A stretch of DNA of 64,000 nt, from assembly GCA_947044405.1 (NCBI GenBank), contig CAMRHE010000359.1, positions 1,541,001-1,605,000 on the forward strand. Direction: 5' to 3'. Positions 34,800 through 49,330 of the stretch are shown piece by piece (within the stretch, counting starts at the first letter, position 1; every line of letters begins with the position of its first letter). Under the pieces are notes generated by a model. That model was not told where the DNA came from. It saw only the letters and a list, made by a program, of their open reading frames with translations, and did no database searches. Made by a program: the position numbers and the translations under genes. Source of the DNA: Leptodactylus fallax. Lineage: Eukaryota > Chordata > Amphibia > Anura > Leptodactylidae.

Positions 34800-37700
34800 C
34801 CTTGTGAATATAGCTTAAGTCACTAGCCTTAGCCTTAGAAGCTAGCCTTAAACAAAATAGTTTTTCAGTCCATTCTTTCCATTTACCAATAATTGCTATC
34901 CTTCACATTTATTTTTACATTAGTCACAACCTCACAGTGCTGCTTGAGAACAGAGTTTACAGATTCCAATATGACGCATACTTACACAAGCAGTGTATTT
35001 GGAGGGGGCATTTGAGGGGCAGTGGATGTGGTTGCCAGTATCTAGACACTCCTGGCATGTCCATGCAGTATAATGCAACACTGATACTAAGAACCAGAGA
35101 CATAAGAGCAGATGCTATCCTCTCCACTTGGTGATCTGTCGCCAGTATTCTTAAGACCAGATGCAGTCTAGTAGTGGCATTTGTAGGAGCTCAGCTCTGC
35201 TGCCCTACCACATTGGAACATCAGAAGAGTAGTGATAAAGATTGCAAAGGTGAGGCGCTAGACCCTGATCTCATCTCCTGTCATGTTTCTGGTGATCAGT
35301 TTCACAGACTGTAAGCTGCAGTGGCGTAGACATGCCGGGAGCCATCATTGAAGAGTCTGGTGAAAGGACAAAGTCAGCAAGTGGGGTGGTTTTAGCTGTG
35401 AAGTAACCCCCTTGTGTACGTCCTTGCATAGGATCATCTACTTACACCTAATATTGATATGTCTATTTGAGTTAAATTACAGGATTTCACTACATCTGCC
35501 CATTCATTTTTACATTAGTCATCTCTTTGACATCAATGTAAAAAATGACAGATGGAAAAATGTACTCTTTTACTAAAATAACCAGGAAGCAGAATGCTGC
35601 ATTCAGTTTTCAAGTAAGTCAATATGTTCCAGAGATGGATGACAACGGATGATACAAGAATGGCTAAAGGCATTTAACTGAAAACCGTGTTCCAGTCCAT
35701 ACATTTAACACTCAGAAACAAAATATAGCAATGGACCAAAAAATTGTATCTGTTTTATGTCTTATGATACCATGCTAAACCATCAAAACCAGCTCTTCTG
35801 CATCTGTGTAACATTAATAGAACAATAATATTGATACATTTGGGTCTGTGTAGAATTTGGTGCCTTTCCTTCCTTTTTTCTACAGAAAGATAAATATGAT
35901 CTCATGATGTGAACCGAATTGTTGGGACCAGGAACTACGTACTGTAAGATTTTAACTTGGAGAAAAGGAACAATAAGAGCAGATAATGTGATAGAGAGAG
36001 TCTTTGCTGCAATTTGGGAAGTGAAAATATCTATATTTTCAGTATAAAACAAACGACATTCTCTGCATTATGTAAATGTGATTTCAGTAGTAGCAGAGCT
36101 TAACCAGTAGGTTGGGGTAGACAATTAGGGAAACCCGAGCCCTCGTCTTCTGAAATCCAGCACATTCATTCATTATGTCCGACTGTTCCCCATCACGATT
36201 GTGTCTGCTTCACTTTTGCGTATGAAATTATTAGAACAATATGTATCAAAGACAGAATTTGCAAAAATGAAAGGCTATAGACACTTTTGACTAGAAAAAT
36301 GATTTTACATATGTAAGTGGCAGAGGTGTAGCTTGAAACTCATAGGCACCAATGCAAAATCTGTAATGAGGCCCATACCGACCATGTGCTATTTAGAACA
36401 GTGGTATATTTTATGTGGCAGAGGGTCTTTGGGGGCCCCCTCAGGGTCCAGGGCCCAGTAGTGACTGCTACTGCTGTATCACCAATAGCTATACCCCCTA
36501 GTTAGTGATTACATTAAAAAAGTGCTCTATACCAACTTATAGTCTGGAATTTGCATTACTTCATTAATTTTCAGACTCAGACTGCAACTTCTAATGTTAG
36601 ACATTTCTCATGTGGTCATGTCCGTCCTGATAATGCATGCTGGATGTGGGTTCTATGTGTCAACAATTCTGCTGCCTTAACTATATTTTGTGTTTCAGCA
36701 CAGTTGTGTTCCTAGACTGCAGCCCATACAGCATCTTCTATCCTTATGCTGATACAAACTGGTGCTAAGGAGTGTGTGATTCCATCCCTCCACCCCCCCC
36801 CTTGCCAAAGTTGATTTCTTCCCTCTTTTCACTGATACACAGCCTGTGTGATCCATCCCTAGCCTCCACCTTCTTCCACGCTGGTACTGTAAATCTAACA
36901 CTAAAAGAAAGGAGGGGGAGAGGAAAGAGAGCTCACAGAAGCCAGAAGTACTGTTCTGTCAGATCTATGCCAGAAGCAGCAAGACAACTAGCTATGCATA
37001 GAAGTCACACATACTCTACAACAGTGGAGCAAGGGAAGGACATTTTTTTTGATGAAGACTATTTAGAAAATTGCTTAAATTTTCATTTCAGCAAATCAAA
37101 AAAATGCAAAGGTGTTAATAGCTTTTAAAGGGATATTCTTGCTTAGAAATCAGATTTTCAAACACCGTTTTAGGGAATTTTGAGATAAGAGAAGGAATTG
37201 CCCCTTATAGGACCTTAATCTGATAGCCAGATTGAAAAGTGGCATCTCTAACTTTGGAGGACATGTTCATGCATTACACAGACAGTCTGCTGGGGGATCC
37301 TTCTAATAAAAATGATTATCTAAAGTAGACAGCTTATAGGTAACCTATGTTTGTGTAAAGAGGTTTCAGAAAAAACTCTGTGTGTGTTCCAGAGACAGAG
37401 TTACTCCTGGCCATGGGCTGTGTCCTGTAGCGCAACTCATCCCTGTAAACTGAAAAGGACCCAGCTGCAATACTAGACATAGCCTATGGACAAGAGTAGT
37501 GCTGTTTATAGTAAAAGAAATTGAGTCTCTTAAATAAATTTACAACCATCTGTAGAAAATGCATGGCTCTTGATATGGTTTTCCTGTCAGCAAAAAAACC
37601 AAGGAACAAGTTACAGTGGGCTCAGGATAAAATATTTTCAGCATACAATGGTCTTTTCTGGATTATTGTAACTTGTAACCAGGGTCGGTTTGCCCATGTC

Positions 37701-39165
37701 ACCACTGTGGCTAATAACAGGCCTCATTTGTGACCGCGGGCGCATGGCGTCACAGGAGAGGGCCGGACGCCGCAATGAGGCAGAGATAAAGCACTGGATG
37801 CTGCAAAGAGGCCCAAAAGAGGTAATGGAAGGTGATAAAATGAATGTTTTTTTATTTTTGTTACCTCCCCTGGGTCTCCATCTATTTATACTCTGGGGTC
37901 TGAAGAGACCCCAGAGTATAATAAATTACTGCAATACATGGCTTGGCTGCCATTTTAGTTCTTCCGAGATGAGTCCCAAATTGTTACATTTCATTAAAAA
38001 CCAAACAATTTGGAATATTCAGGTTGAATCAGGTTCCAGACAAACCAATTTGCCCACCTCTACTTCTGATTCTATACAGTATTTTTTCTGACTGGTTCCA
38101 TGCAAATCTGATTATACACATAATTCTGAAATGCCCAATCAACTCTGTATGGTTTTATAATTGAAACCATCTCCATAAAGCTGATGGAGACTGTACAGCT
38201 ATGTAGTAAGGAACCATCCCTGCTCCTGTATTCAACCCAGTGTGCATACTGTCATTTCTTATGTTACTTACTGATCTTAAAGAATTACGACAGGTACCAA
38301 TGAGATTACCATTGCCATTCTTCATCCCTAACACTATCTGGCATAATTGTTTCATAATGAAACAATTCTTTATTCTGAGTTTGAGCATTCAGAAGGTCAT
38401 GCTATCATACGGAAACTATGGCCATTATTAGTCATGATGAAATCACATTCCATAGGATACAGTACAGCTACAGCTATAACATGCATCTTACCTCTATTGA
38501 TTCCTTGCTTCCAAAATGTCGTTTATTAGGTATGCTGTCTCCAGTGGGCATAGTTATTATTTTATTTCTCTTTCTCAGTTGTATAGCATCTCAGTTACAG
38601 CTTGTGAAGGTTTTTGTTTGCTTTAGCTTGCTATGTAAACCTTTTTACTCTAAGTGCTTGTGCTTGTGTCTGCTTTGTCCTCTAGCACTTCACCTTCTCT
38701 CACTTGCTTATCATTGCCCTATCTTAGGAATGCTTTCTCATTGTATATACACTGCCTACATTAAGTAAACAGTCCTTATGAGCAGAACAGCAAAGTGATC
38801 TCTGTTAATTTGTAAAGAAACAAAGAAAAAACCTAACGCATGTATAAAGAGAGCAACACTATGAAAGTGTACTGTCTGCAATCTGCAAATTTACAATCTC
38901 CTTAACACCGTAGCAATGTTTCTTTTTACTGGATCCTGATGTATTCCTGTTTTGTATATGTTTTAATCTGATTTTATCAAGAATTTTCAACAAGTTTTTA
39001 GTCTAACAGGGAGAAGGTAACAAGAGAATGAACTTTGGACACATTAACAGCATTCAAGACCCATCATGATCCAAAGAAAATAGTAGTAGACAGAGTCAGC
39101 TCTTGTTGGGGTTGTCAAATGAACAGTAGTCAAATGTGCCCGGTACAATAATATAACAACCACAA
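34800..39165. other. Intergenic block
   Basis: Apart from a hAT-related fragment at about 36325-36500 (CAGAGGTGTAGCTTGAAAC, GGGGGCCCCCTCAGGG) and the 37680-37925 repeat, no feature was recognised. The 118- to 133-codon frames at 36772-37128, 37690-38091 and 38418-38768 have low-complexity or repeat-derived sequence. Confidence 0.4.
37680..37925. repeat. Partial copy of the 57026 hAT family
   Basis: Contains TTACCTCCCCTGGG and the hairpin at 37886-37921 in the same order as 57750-57815, preceded by a GC-rich segment. Ends and target duplication were not resolved. Confidence 0.6.
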
Positions 39166-39700
39166 TTAAAGAGGACCTTTCACGTCCTCATGTATATGCT
39201 GTTTTGCATACCGCTAGAAAGCCAACAGTGTGCTGAATTCAGTGCACTGCCTGCTTTCCTGGTATGTGCCCCGGGGCTGGAGATATCTGCGGTCGTAGTT
39301 TCACCATTCACTGTCAGAAGGGCGTTCCTGACAGTCTAGCTGCGCTGTGACTCCCTGACAGTACTCACCCATAGACTTGTACTGGGGAGGCGTTCCTCAC
39401 AGCTCAGCATCATCGCCGGGCTGTAAGGAACGCCCCCTCTGACAGTACAGTGCTATGGGTGAGTACAGGGAGAAGGGGCGTTCCTTACAGCCCAGTGATG
39501 ACGCTGAGCTAGGAGGAACACCCCCCCTCCCCAGTACAGGGCTATGGAGGAATACTGTCATGGAGGGCGTTCCTCACAGCACAGCTAGACTGTCAGGAAC
39601 ACCCTTCTGACGGTGAAACTACGGCCGCCAATATCTCCAGTCCCAGGGTGCTGAATTCAGTGCACTGTCGGCTTTCTAGCGGTATGTAAAACAGCATATA

Positions 39701-41339
<1,639 letters not shown>

Positions 41340-41368
41340 TACATGAGGACGTGAAAGGTCCTCTTTAA

Positions 41369-43470
41369 ATAAAGCCTGATATAACATTCAAGCCAACAAT
41401 AGAAAAAGCAAGCGAAAAATAAAGTGGGGGAAGGAGGGTGAGTAAAGTGCCTTAGGCTCCAATGCCCTACCAAGTAGATCATCAGTGATGATCGGTGGAG
41501 TCCTGGAACATAATCCAAGCTTGCCAAGGAGTGAGGAATTTACTGGTAGGAAGGGTATCCTCGTCTATATATTCCTCCGTTCTCATAATCAGGTTAACCT
41601 CTTGAATTCATGGTTCGGGGTTTGGTTCTCTGCTAGTGTCACAAGTTGACCACATGAGCAACTGCCAGGAGGTGGTGGAACAGGACCTTCTTAGCCTATA
41701 TGAGCCCGTCCCAGACCTTCATGAGCCCATACTTTTCATTAATGAGCCCAGGTCGCAAAACAGACCTGGGAATAGGACCTCTACTGAGTTTTGCTCATGT
41801 CCCCCTGCACAGACCCATGATAATACATGATTGTGTCTATGGAGCCACAAGAAAATAATGGGTCAGTGTGCAAACCGTTTAAAACAAGGCTAGCACACTG
41901 ATAAAGTGCATGGTGTGCATGGGGACTAAATCTCAGACACAGATTCTGGAAGTATGGACAATAGTGTCACTTGTGGATATGTCACTAACTATATATGATT
42001 AATAATATTAATGTCTGTATGCTACCTTGTTACACTGTAAGCTATTTTTCAATTCAATAAGAATGATGTAGAAAAATGTTGTTTCACAGCACTGCTTATT
42101 TAGTCTAGGGGAACAACTCCATGTGTTAGCAAGGGAATATAAATAAAGCTACATGAGTCTGTCACATGCAAAGTATCTAAGCCAGCATGGATATAAAGTG
42201 CAACATGATGTGATAAGGGTAGCTTACAGTAGTAGAGGACAAGGTAGAATTGAGATATCTGTGGCCTTGAGGAAATCAATTTTCAAGGCATGCTTAACCC
42301 CTTCCTGAAATCTGATGGTCATGTATAGCGAAAGTTGGAAGAGGAAATATGGTTCTGGCTCAGGAACTAAGCCCACAGCTGTGTTACACAGCTGATACAT
42401 GGAGGCAGCTCCTGGGATTGGCAATAACTTTGATCCTGTATTGTAAATACTGTAACGGAACAAAATTCTGAGCACCCATGAACTGTACTGGTCATCTTGC
42501 CTCTTCAAAAATTGAAATAAAGTGATAAAAATACTACCAATGCAGTTCACCCTGCAAGAAAACAAGCCATCGAACAGCTTCAACCATAAAAACAGCGCTA
42601 TAGGTCAGGATGTGAAACACAAAGCTATTGTTTTTCTGAAATTATTTTGATATATAGTATTTTGGTGCCTATATGGATTGAATTACCGACAGGGAAGTAG
42701 TTAATAAAGAAGTCACATGTATCTTTTTTTTTTTTTTTTAAGAGCTCTCCTGAAAAAACCTACTCTCGTAGGGCTTTTAGACAGAAGTATAACAAAATTA
42801 TTGCTCTTGGAAGGTGGACAGAAAAAAAAACATGAAAGAATGACTGCGTCAGGAGCGGTTAAAACTGGAAATGTTAAGAGTAGGATTAGTGATCCATGGT
42901 AGTCAGTTCCATAAAATCACTGCAGCTTGTGAGAAGTCATGCAGATGGGAGTTAGAGGATGTCTTAAGACAAAATTACAATTGTAGGTTATCGACTGACT
43001 GACAAATAATTGGATAGAGTTGAGAGTAGAGATGTATAACGTTGCAGCATTGTTAAGATCTTTGTACACCAATTTTACAAGAAACAGGTAACCAGAGAAA
43101 CAGAGAGTAGAAGCGTCATTATAACTGCTAGACAACTATATCAACCTGCCTGTGTTCATAAAGGATTGAAGCGAAGACAGTCTGTGTAATGGAATGGTGT
43201 TAATGCAGGTTTAGGACCAAATTGTGAGTGGTCCAGTAGACAGGACAAGACTACCAAAGACTTTCTAGAAGATTGGTATCAATGGGAAGGTTAGAAACTG
43301 TGTGTCACAACAAGGAGGAGGATAAAAAGTTGGGTTCCTGAGCATTGTCTTGGCTAAAGTATATTTAAAAGATGAAAAAAAAAATAATAAAAATTTTGGT
43401 CAAGTCTGGAATGAGAGCAGTTAACATAGAATGGACAAGAAGTCTGTGAATGAGATGGAGAGGCCAGACA
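41369..43470. other. Intergenic block
   Basis: No gene supported. 42880-43330 (GAGAAGTCATGCAGATGGG, CCAATTTTACAAGAAACAGG) resembles a dispersed amphibian repeat, with a related piece near 59940-60090. Confidence 0.35.
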
Positions 43471-43474
43471 TTAA

Positions 43475-44046
43475 AGAGGACCTTTCACGTTCTCATGTAT
43501 ATGCGGTTTTACATACCGCTAGAAAGCCGACAGCACGCTGAATTCAGTGCACTGCCGGGTTTCCCAGTATGTGCCTGGGGGCTGGAGATATCTGGGGTCT
43601 AAATTTCACGGTTCACTGTCGGAAGGGCGTTGTAGCTGGGTTGTGAGGAACGCCCTCCCTGACTGTACTCGCCCATACTGGGGGGGCATTCCTCACAGCT
43701 CAGCGTCATCACTGGGCTGTAAGGAACGCCCCCTCTCTCTGTACTCGTCCCATAGCCGTGTGCTGTCAGAGGGGACGTTACTTACCGCCCAGTGATGACA
43801 CTGAGCTGTGAGGAACGCCCCCTCAATACAGTGCCCTGGAGGAATACTGTCAGGGAGGGCGTTCCTCACAGCGCAGCTAGACTGTCAGGAATGCCCTTCT
43901 GACAGTGAACGGTGAAATTTAGACCCCCGATATCTCCAGCCCCGGGGCATATTATGGGAAAGCCGACAGTGCGCTGAATTCAGCGCGCTGTCGGCTTTCT
44001 AGCGGTACGTAAAACCACATATACATGAGGACGTGAAAGGTCCTCT
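43475..44046. mobile_element. Foldback TTAA MITE, copy 2, uninterrupted
   Basis: 572 bp with ends AGAGGACCTTTCACG and its complement, TTAA at 43471-43474 and 44047-44050. Arms include TACCGCTAGAAAGCCGACAG on both sides; the middle repeats AGGAACGCCC. No coding. T2/Kolobok-like by target and ends. Confidence 0.88.
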
Positions 44047-44083
44047 TTAAGTAGGCAGAGAAGTGCAGAGACATTTTCCACAG

Positions 44084-44405
44084 TTAGGCCTCCCGTACAT
44101 GGCCGTGCTTATGATCTGCAATTGCGGATCCACAATTGCAGATCAAAGTACAGACATATGCATTTCTATGGGCCCAGACACACAAGTGTATTTTTTGCGG
44201 GTGTGTCTGTGCCATATTGAAGGACTTCAAATTATGAAGCATGTTCTATTTTTGTCCGCATTTGCAGCACAGGCAAGTTTAGGGGGTTACAGAAGTCTTT
44301 TTGCGGATCCATGTTTGTGGATGACATACTGACATGTTTTTGGCGGATTGCGGATCTGTATTTGCAGACAGTAAAAATACTACAGGAGTGTGCAGGAGGC
44401 CTTAC
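44084..44405. mobile_element. hAT-like MITE (GGCCTCC...GGAGGCC ends)
   Basis: AGGCCTCCCGTACATGGCC and TGTGCAGGAGGCCTTA at the ends; contains TGCATTTCTATGGGCCCA. Relatives share this word at 50126-50413, 59019-59240 and 61020-61230. Confidence 0.6.
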
Positions 44406-44612
44406 TAGGTGGAATTTAGATAAGCATCAAGCTGAAGAATCAGTATGGGACAGTATGTTGCTGGGAGGCAGGGACTTCTAGCATCATAAATAACTATGAT
44501 GCTAGGAGATCCGCTCCCCGCATTTCTCCTAGCTGATAGAGAAAGTACTGGAATGGACATACTAAGCAATTCAGGTCTCGGAAATGAAGACTGTATAAAT
44601 TAAAAAACAAAG

Positions 44613-44775
44613 TAATGCTAGGTTCACACTAGTGTTCAGGTTTCCGTCTTTCCGTCCTTCCGCTTAAAAAGCGTTTACATGGGGAAACCCATGGACTTTT
44701 CTCTCCACTGATTTTAAGCGGAATGGGGGATGGAGTCTTGTATGGAAACTCGAATGCTAGTGTGAACCTAGCGTT
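44613..44775. mobile_element. Short MITE with CTAGGTTCACACTAG ends
   Basis: GCTAGGTTCACACTAG at 44616 and CTAGTGTGAACCTAGC at the other end, about 160 bp. Target duplication unclear. hAT-like by comparison with similar frog MITEs. Confidence 0.7.
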
Positions 44776-44799
44776 TGAAAATAAATAGAAGCCCTATAG

Positions 44800-44957
44800 C
44801 AGGGGTCAGCAACCTTCGGCACTCCAGCTGCTGTGAAACTACAACTCCCAACATGCTCCATTCACTTCCATGGGTGTTTCAAGAACAGTAGAGTAAGTAT
44901 GCATGCTGGGAGTTGTAGTTTTGCAACAGCTGGAGTGCCGAAGGTTGCCTACCCTTG
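44800..44957. mobile_element. Short hAT MITE with perfect 8-bp target duplication
   Basis: Starts CAGGGGTCAGCAACCTTC and ends GTTGCCTACCCTTG, flanked by CCCTATAG at 44792-44799 and 44958-44965. The arms (ACTCCAGCTG, ACTACAACTCCC) fold on each other. Confidence 0.93.
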
Positions 44958-45305
44958 CCCTATAGTGTCCACATGGCAGTATTGTTTAAGAAACGTGCTG
45001 GATCCAAATCATCAGACATGGCAAGCTCCTATATAATCTGAATAAGTACACGGCAAAATTTAAAGTTGTTCTTTTTACTGAAATGGATACAGACATGTTT
45101 TGGATTTGTTATATAATGGTTTGGCTGAAATAGAACAATTAGTTCAATATCCCTGCTAGTTATGTAAACAGCAGACATTAGAGAAATTCCAAAGCAAAGT
45201 ATTTTGTTTAGAAAGGGATCTTGAGGATAGAAGAATACAATTGGCTTAATGGGAGACCCTAGTGCTTTGTAAAAGAAAAATGTGGCAGATCATTGCATCC
45301 AAAAT

Positions 45306-45308
<3 letters not shown>

Positions 45309-45358
<50 letters not shown>
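45309..45358. repeat. (AT)n microsatellite
   Basis: About 25 AT units. Confidence 0.95.
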
Positions 45359-45362
<4 letters not shown>

Positions 45363-45548
45363 GCAGATGCCATTTCTGTGTCTACTTAAAAAGTAGTGCA
45401 GTTTCTTTACTCTGACTACAATGTCTAAAACATACAGTACCCTGGGAATTTACTACCTCCCCTAAGAATATTCAACTGCTAGCAACGTGTTACAGAGCAC
45501 ATTAATAACATGGTGGAGTTGGTGGAGGAAGTAAAAGTTCATAAGTAG

Positions 45549-46090
45549 TCTTGAGTGAACTCGTCGAAGTTCGGGTTCGACAAGTTCTGCCGAAACCTTG
45601 CCCAAAAGTTCGGTTCGAGTACCTGAACTTAACCCGAACCCTATTGAAATCAATAGAGACCTGAACTTTGTGGCAAAAAAATGGCTGAAACCCCCGATTG
45701 GGGGTCAGCTCTGATCAGGGGTTAAGGAGCTGGGTGTTAGCTGTCAATTACAGCTAATACCCGCTCCCGATGCCGCTCACGGCATTCAGTTCTCTGACAA
45801 ACGCCTAAGATACCGCAGTTGCTATTGACTGCGGCATCTTAAGGGTTAAACAGCGGGGATTGGTGTTGCAGCTGGAGCCTGGCTGTCAGATACAGCTGGG
45901 CTCCCACGGTGATCGCACGGGGTTAAAGATGGTTGATTGGCTGCTCAGCAGTCAATCAACCAGCTTTAGGGTTGAGCCGAACCCAGACCCGGACCCGAAC
46001 TTCAGCGCTGATGGTCATGGTTGGGTACCCGAACGCACAAAGTTCGGCACGGACCCGAACTGTGCAGTTCGGGTTCGACTAACACTAATC
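45549..46090. mobile_element. hAT-like MITE rich in GTTCGGGTTCG
   Basis: Subterminal repeats AAGTTCGGGTTCGAC occur at both ends. Flanks ATAAGTAG (45541-45548) and CTAAGTAG (46091-46098) match at seven of eight bases. The 90-codon frame inside (45860-46132) is a by-product. Confidence 0.75.
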
Positions 46091-46847
46091 CTAAGTAGAA
46101 CATTTTCAGCATTGAAATATCACACTGACTAAAGGAGGAAGGTTCTAAGTGGATGGACCTTCATCTGTGACTTTCATACACCCTAACTGATCATATATAA
46201 AGGTATAAATGCAGGGCACAACTCACCCAGTCCCCACCGATCTGGTGATCTGTTCCTAAGGATAGGTAATTAATAAATAAAATCCAGAAAATTCCCTTTA
46301 ATATTTCCCTTTTTCCTTACAGCTAAAATCAGGCTACAGTAACTTTTTTTTTAATACTGTTAGGCTAGTTTCACACTACAGTTTTCCAAAACTAGTTATT
46401 TTGATCCTGAAAACAGATGAAAGGGAGTGTTCAGTTGTTTTTAACATTGCAGTCAATGATGACTGATGCAAATGGAAAGTATTCAGCCTGCATCCGTCAT
46501 TCTCATAGTTGCCAACAAATTTCCGGGAGAGATTTGTCCCTCCCCTGGCCTCACCCATAACTCAACTGGGAATGTCTCTTTTACACCCAGAAACTGCCAC
46601 AAATTCCCCACTTTGGGGAGTTTAATTTTACTCAACTCTGCCTCATTGTGGTTGGCCACGCTGCCTTCTGGCCCATATCCAGTTGTACAGTCCATTGTTC
46701 TGATCCTCTGAAGTATCAGAACAACTGACAGGAAAAATGTAGTGTAGAGCAAGATATGAAAAAAAAAAAAAAAAAAAAAAGCCTAAAACTTGCTCTTTTT
46801 TTAAAAAAAACAAAAACAAAAAAACAATATGAGCTAAATCACCCTAA

Positions 46848-47135
46848 GGGCGGGGTCCCATATGGGATAAACGTCACCATGGTGTTTTACTGGCCCTGCA
46901 AAGTGGATGGGTTTCTGGTGAATCACATTCACACATTGTGGAAAAATACACGCAGCAGACATGCTGCGATTTTAAAAACCATTCCTGTTTTGGAAATCGC
47001 AGAATGTCAATTATACCTACAGAAACGCCGTTGGTTTCCCTATAGATATAATGGAAGCAGAAAATTTCTGAAAATGCTGTCACGGTTTTTCCCGCAGTGC
47101 TTTTTTGCTGCAGTACGCTACGTGGGGTCTTAGCC
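46848..47135. mobile_element. MITE, third copy of the 27103 family
   Basis: GGGTCCCATATGG at the start and GTGGGGTCTTAGCC at the end; the body matches 27103-27482 in the same orientation. Confidence 0.75.
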
Positions 47136-48310
47136 TTGGAGCTCCATTTTATGAAGTACTAATAGGATTTTTAAAGGGGTATTGCCATGAACATAACCAT
47201 TTTTAAATTTGTAGTTAATTAAAAGTTAAACATTTTTGCAAATATAAGTAAATAACATTTTGCAGAGTTTTAAAGATTTTCTCTAAATATCTTGTGGTCA
47301 CAAGTTGTTGTCTTGATTGGTTGCCAGTGGATACGACCATGAATACAGGACCTTTCTAAGCTCAGAAAATCAGCCATGACTTCCTTATTGTGGCCGGGAT
47401 ATCTTCTGATACATGTAGTGCCCCTGCCTGATAACCCAGTTACAATAAGAAAATCATGGCTGGGTTCCTGACAAGTCCCAGACCATAGAAAGTTTCTGCA
47501 TTTGTGGTGGTATCCATTGGCAACCGATCAGGAAAACAGACTGTCACTACTAAGATGGTTAGAGAAAATCTTTAAAACTCTGCAAAATTTTGAAGTACTT
47601 ATATTTTCCAAAATGTTTAACTTTTACTTATCTACTAATATATATATATATATATATAAGGTTATGTTCATGGGAATACCACTTTAAAGGTATGTGTGTG
47701 GCCTCTACTGTGTCTTTATATGACCTTATACATATGACCTTATACATGGCATGCTTCTTCAGACTCCGTAAGTATATTGCTTCTAAAGAATTTCTCCATA
47801 TATATGGCCTGTATGGCAACACACAGAGGATGTACATCTCTGCACAAAGGAATCTTACAAGCTCTGTGCATTCCCTAATTGTGATTATCCTTTTTTCCAA
47901 AAATAATCACATTAAGGTAAGACAGCCAAGCAAAAAAAATGTTTTTCCAAAAACAGTATTTGTGAACTCACCCTTACAGCTCCATTTTGTGTTAAGTCCT
48001 AATAGAACTTTCAAAGGTATCCGTGTGGCTTCTACTGTGGCTCTGTATATATGTGTTTATAAATAGATATCTGTGTGGTTCTATATGTACCTATATACAT
48101 TTGAAAACATGGCATGCTTCATCATACTCTGTGTATGTTTATTGCTTCAAAAGCAGAATTTCTCCATTTATATGGCCTATATGAGAAGGGAAGAAGGATG
48201 TATAGCTCTGCACTAAGGCATCATATAAGCTTTGTTCACTCCCTAATTATGATCTTTCTTTCCAAAAATATTGAAATCAAGGTAAGACAGCCAACCATGA
48301 AAAGCAGCTG
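47130..48310. repeat. Tandem duplication, about 330-bp unit, two copies
   Basis: Copy 1 (47130-47940, including the 0.5-kb MITE) and copy 2 (47975-48310) share GCTCCATTTT, GGTATGTGTGTGGC-like, ACATGGCATGCTTC, GAATTTCTCCAT, ATGGCCT, CTCTGCAC and GGTAAGACAGCCAA in order. Both contain similar open frames (EFLHIYGLYG... and EFLHLYGLYE...). I recognise no protein; it may be a repeat family of its own. Confidence 0.8.
47175..47683. mobile_element. Palindromic TTAA MITE inserted in a tandem duplication
   Basis: Starts AGGGGTATTGCCATGAACAT and ends ATGTTCATGGGAATACCACT, with TTAA at 47171-47174 and 47684-47687. The arms share TGCAGAGTTTTAAAGATTTTC and TAGAAAGTTTCTGC-like words. Same family as 58269-58762. 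Confidence 0.9.
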
Positions 48311-48323
48311 GGATAAGTTTAAG

Positions 48324-48640
48324 TGGTTTTCCCATGAACATAACCAGATTTAAATGAGTAGACTATTAAATGTTAAACATTTTTGCCTCTACAAATAATT
48401 CAAAATTTTGCAGATTTTTAACGATTTTCTTTACCCATCTTAGTGGTGACAGTCTGTTGTCTTGATTGGTTGCCAATGAATACGACCATGAATACAAAAA
48501 TTTTCTATGGTCATATCCATTGACAACCGATCAAGTTAAGACTGCCACCACTAAGATAGGTAGAGAAAATCTTTAAAATTCTGCATAATTTTAAATTTCT
48601 TATATTTGCAAAAAGGGCTCTACATTTTACTTTAAAAATA
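48324..48640. repeat. Degraded copy of the 47175 MITE family
   Basis: GTTTTCCCATGAACATAACC at the left; the central arms TTGTCTTGATTGGTTGCCAA and the complement remain. Right end decayed. Confidence 0.75.
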
Positions 48641-48797
48641 TATTAATAGTATATAATAATGAATAGTATATAATTTCTGAATTATGGGTAATGCCAAACA
48701 TTTACAAGTAAGATGATCGGCTAGTAATGTTTTGCAAGACAAAACTAATCACAAATCTAAGTATAGGCTAAAAAATAAAAACATAGTAAAATGACTT

Positions 48798-49330
48798 GAT
48801 ATCTACCTGCATCCTCTTAGTAAGATGTAGGACCTTGGTTTGCCTAAAGGGGCATGATTGTGAAAAAATGGCTACCACGACTCTTCTTAATATAAAATCC
48901 ATCCTGGATGGGTTCCCTGCTCTTGGAGTTAGGGTCAGGGCCACACCAGGGTTGGGTGAGGTTTAACACTGTTTTTATTAATGCTGTGTATCAGCCTGAG
49001 AGGATTTCTGAGGCAGTGAGCATGACTGCACTAAGAAGATGGTGGAGTAGCCAGGAAGAAAGGTTGTGCTGCTCCACCATCTTCTGGTAATAGTGCAGCC
49101 ATGGTCAGTACCTCTGAAATCCTGGCAGACTGATGTACAGGCTGAATACCATTAAGCCCTGCCTTAATCAGCCCGGCCCCATCCTAAACTCCATCCTCTC
49201 CAGCAGCAAGGGACCTGTCCAGGTTTTATATAGAGAAGAGTAGTGGCAGACATTTTTTCCCACAATCGTGCCCTTAGAGGCAAACCAACCTCCTGCATCT
49301 TACTAGGTATCAGGGCAGGTACCCTGATTT
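48798..49330. repeat. Large foldback repeat
   Basis: The left arm with AGTAAGATGTAGGACC and TTGGTTTGCCTAAAGGGGCA pairs with TGCCCTTAGAGGCAAACCAA and TGCATCTTACT on the right. The centre pairs over AGATGGTGGAG and CTCCACCATCTTCT. No target duplication was identified. Confidence 0.7.

Noticed and set aside
38418..38768. 116-codon hydrophobic frame resembling a membrane protein
   Set aside because: T-rich DNA gives Leu/Phe/Ile codons by composition; no family motif, splice sites or conservation visible.
45860..46132. 90-codon frame with Pro/Asp-rich peptide
   Set aside because: Comes from GTTCGGGTTCG-type repeats inside a hAT MITE.
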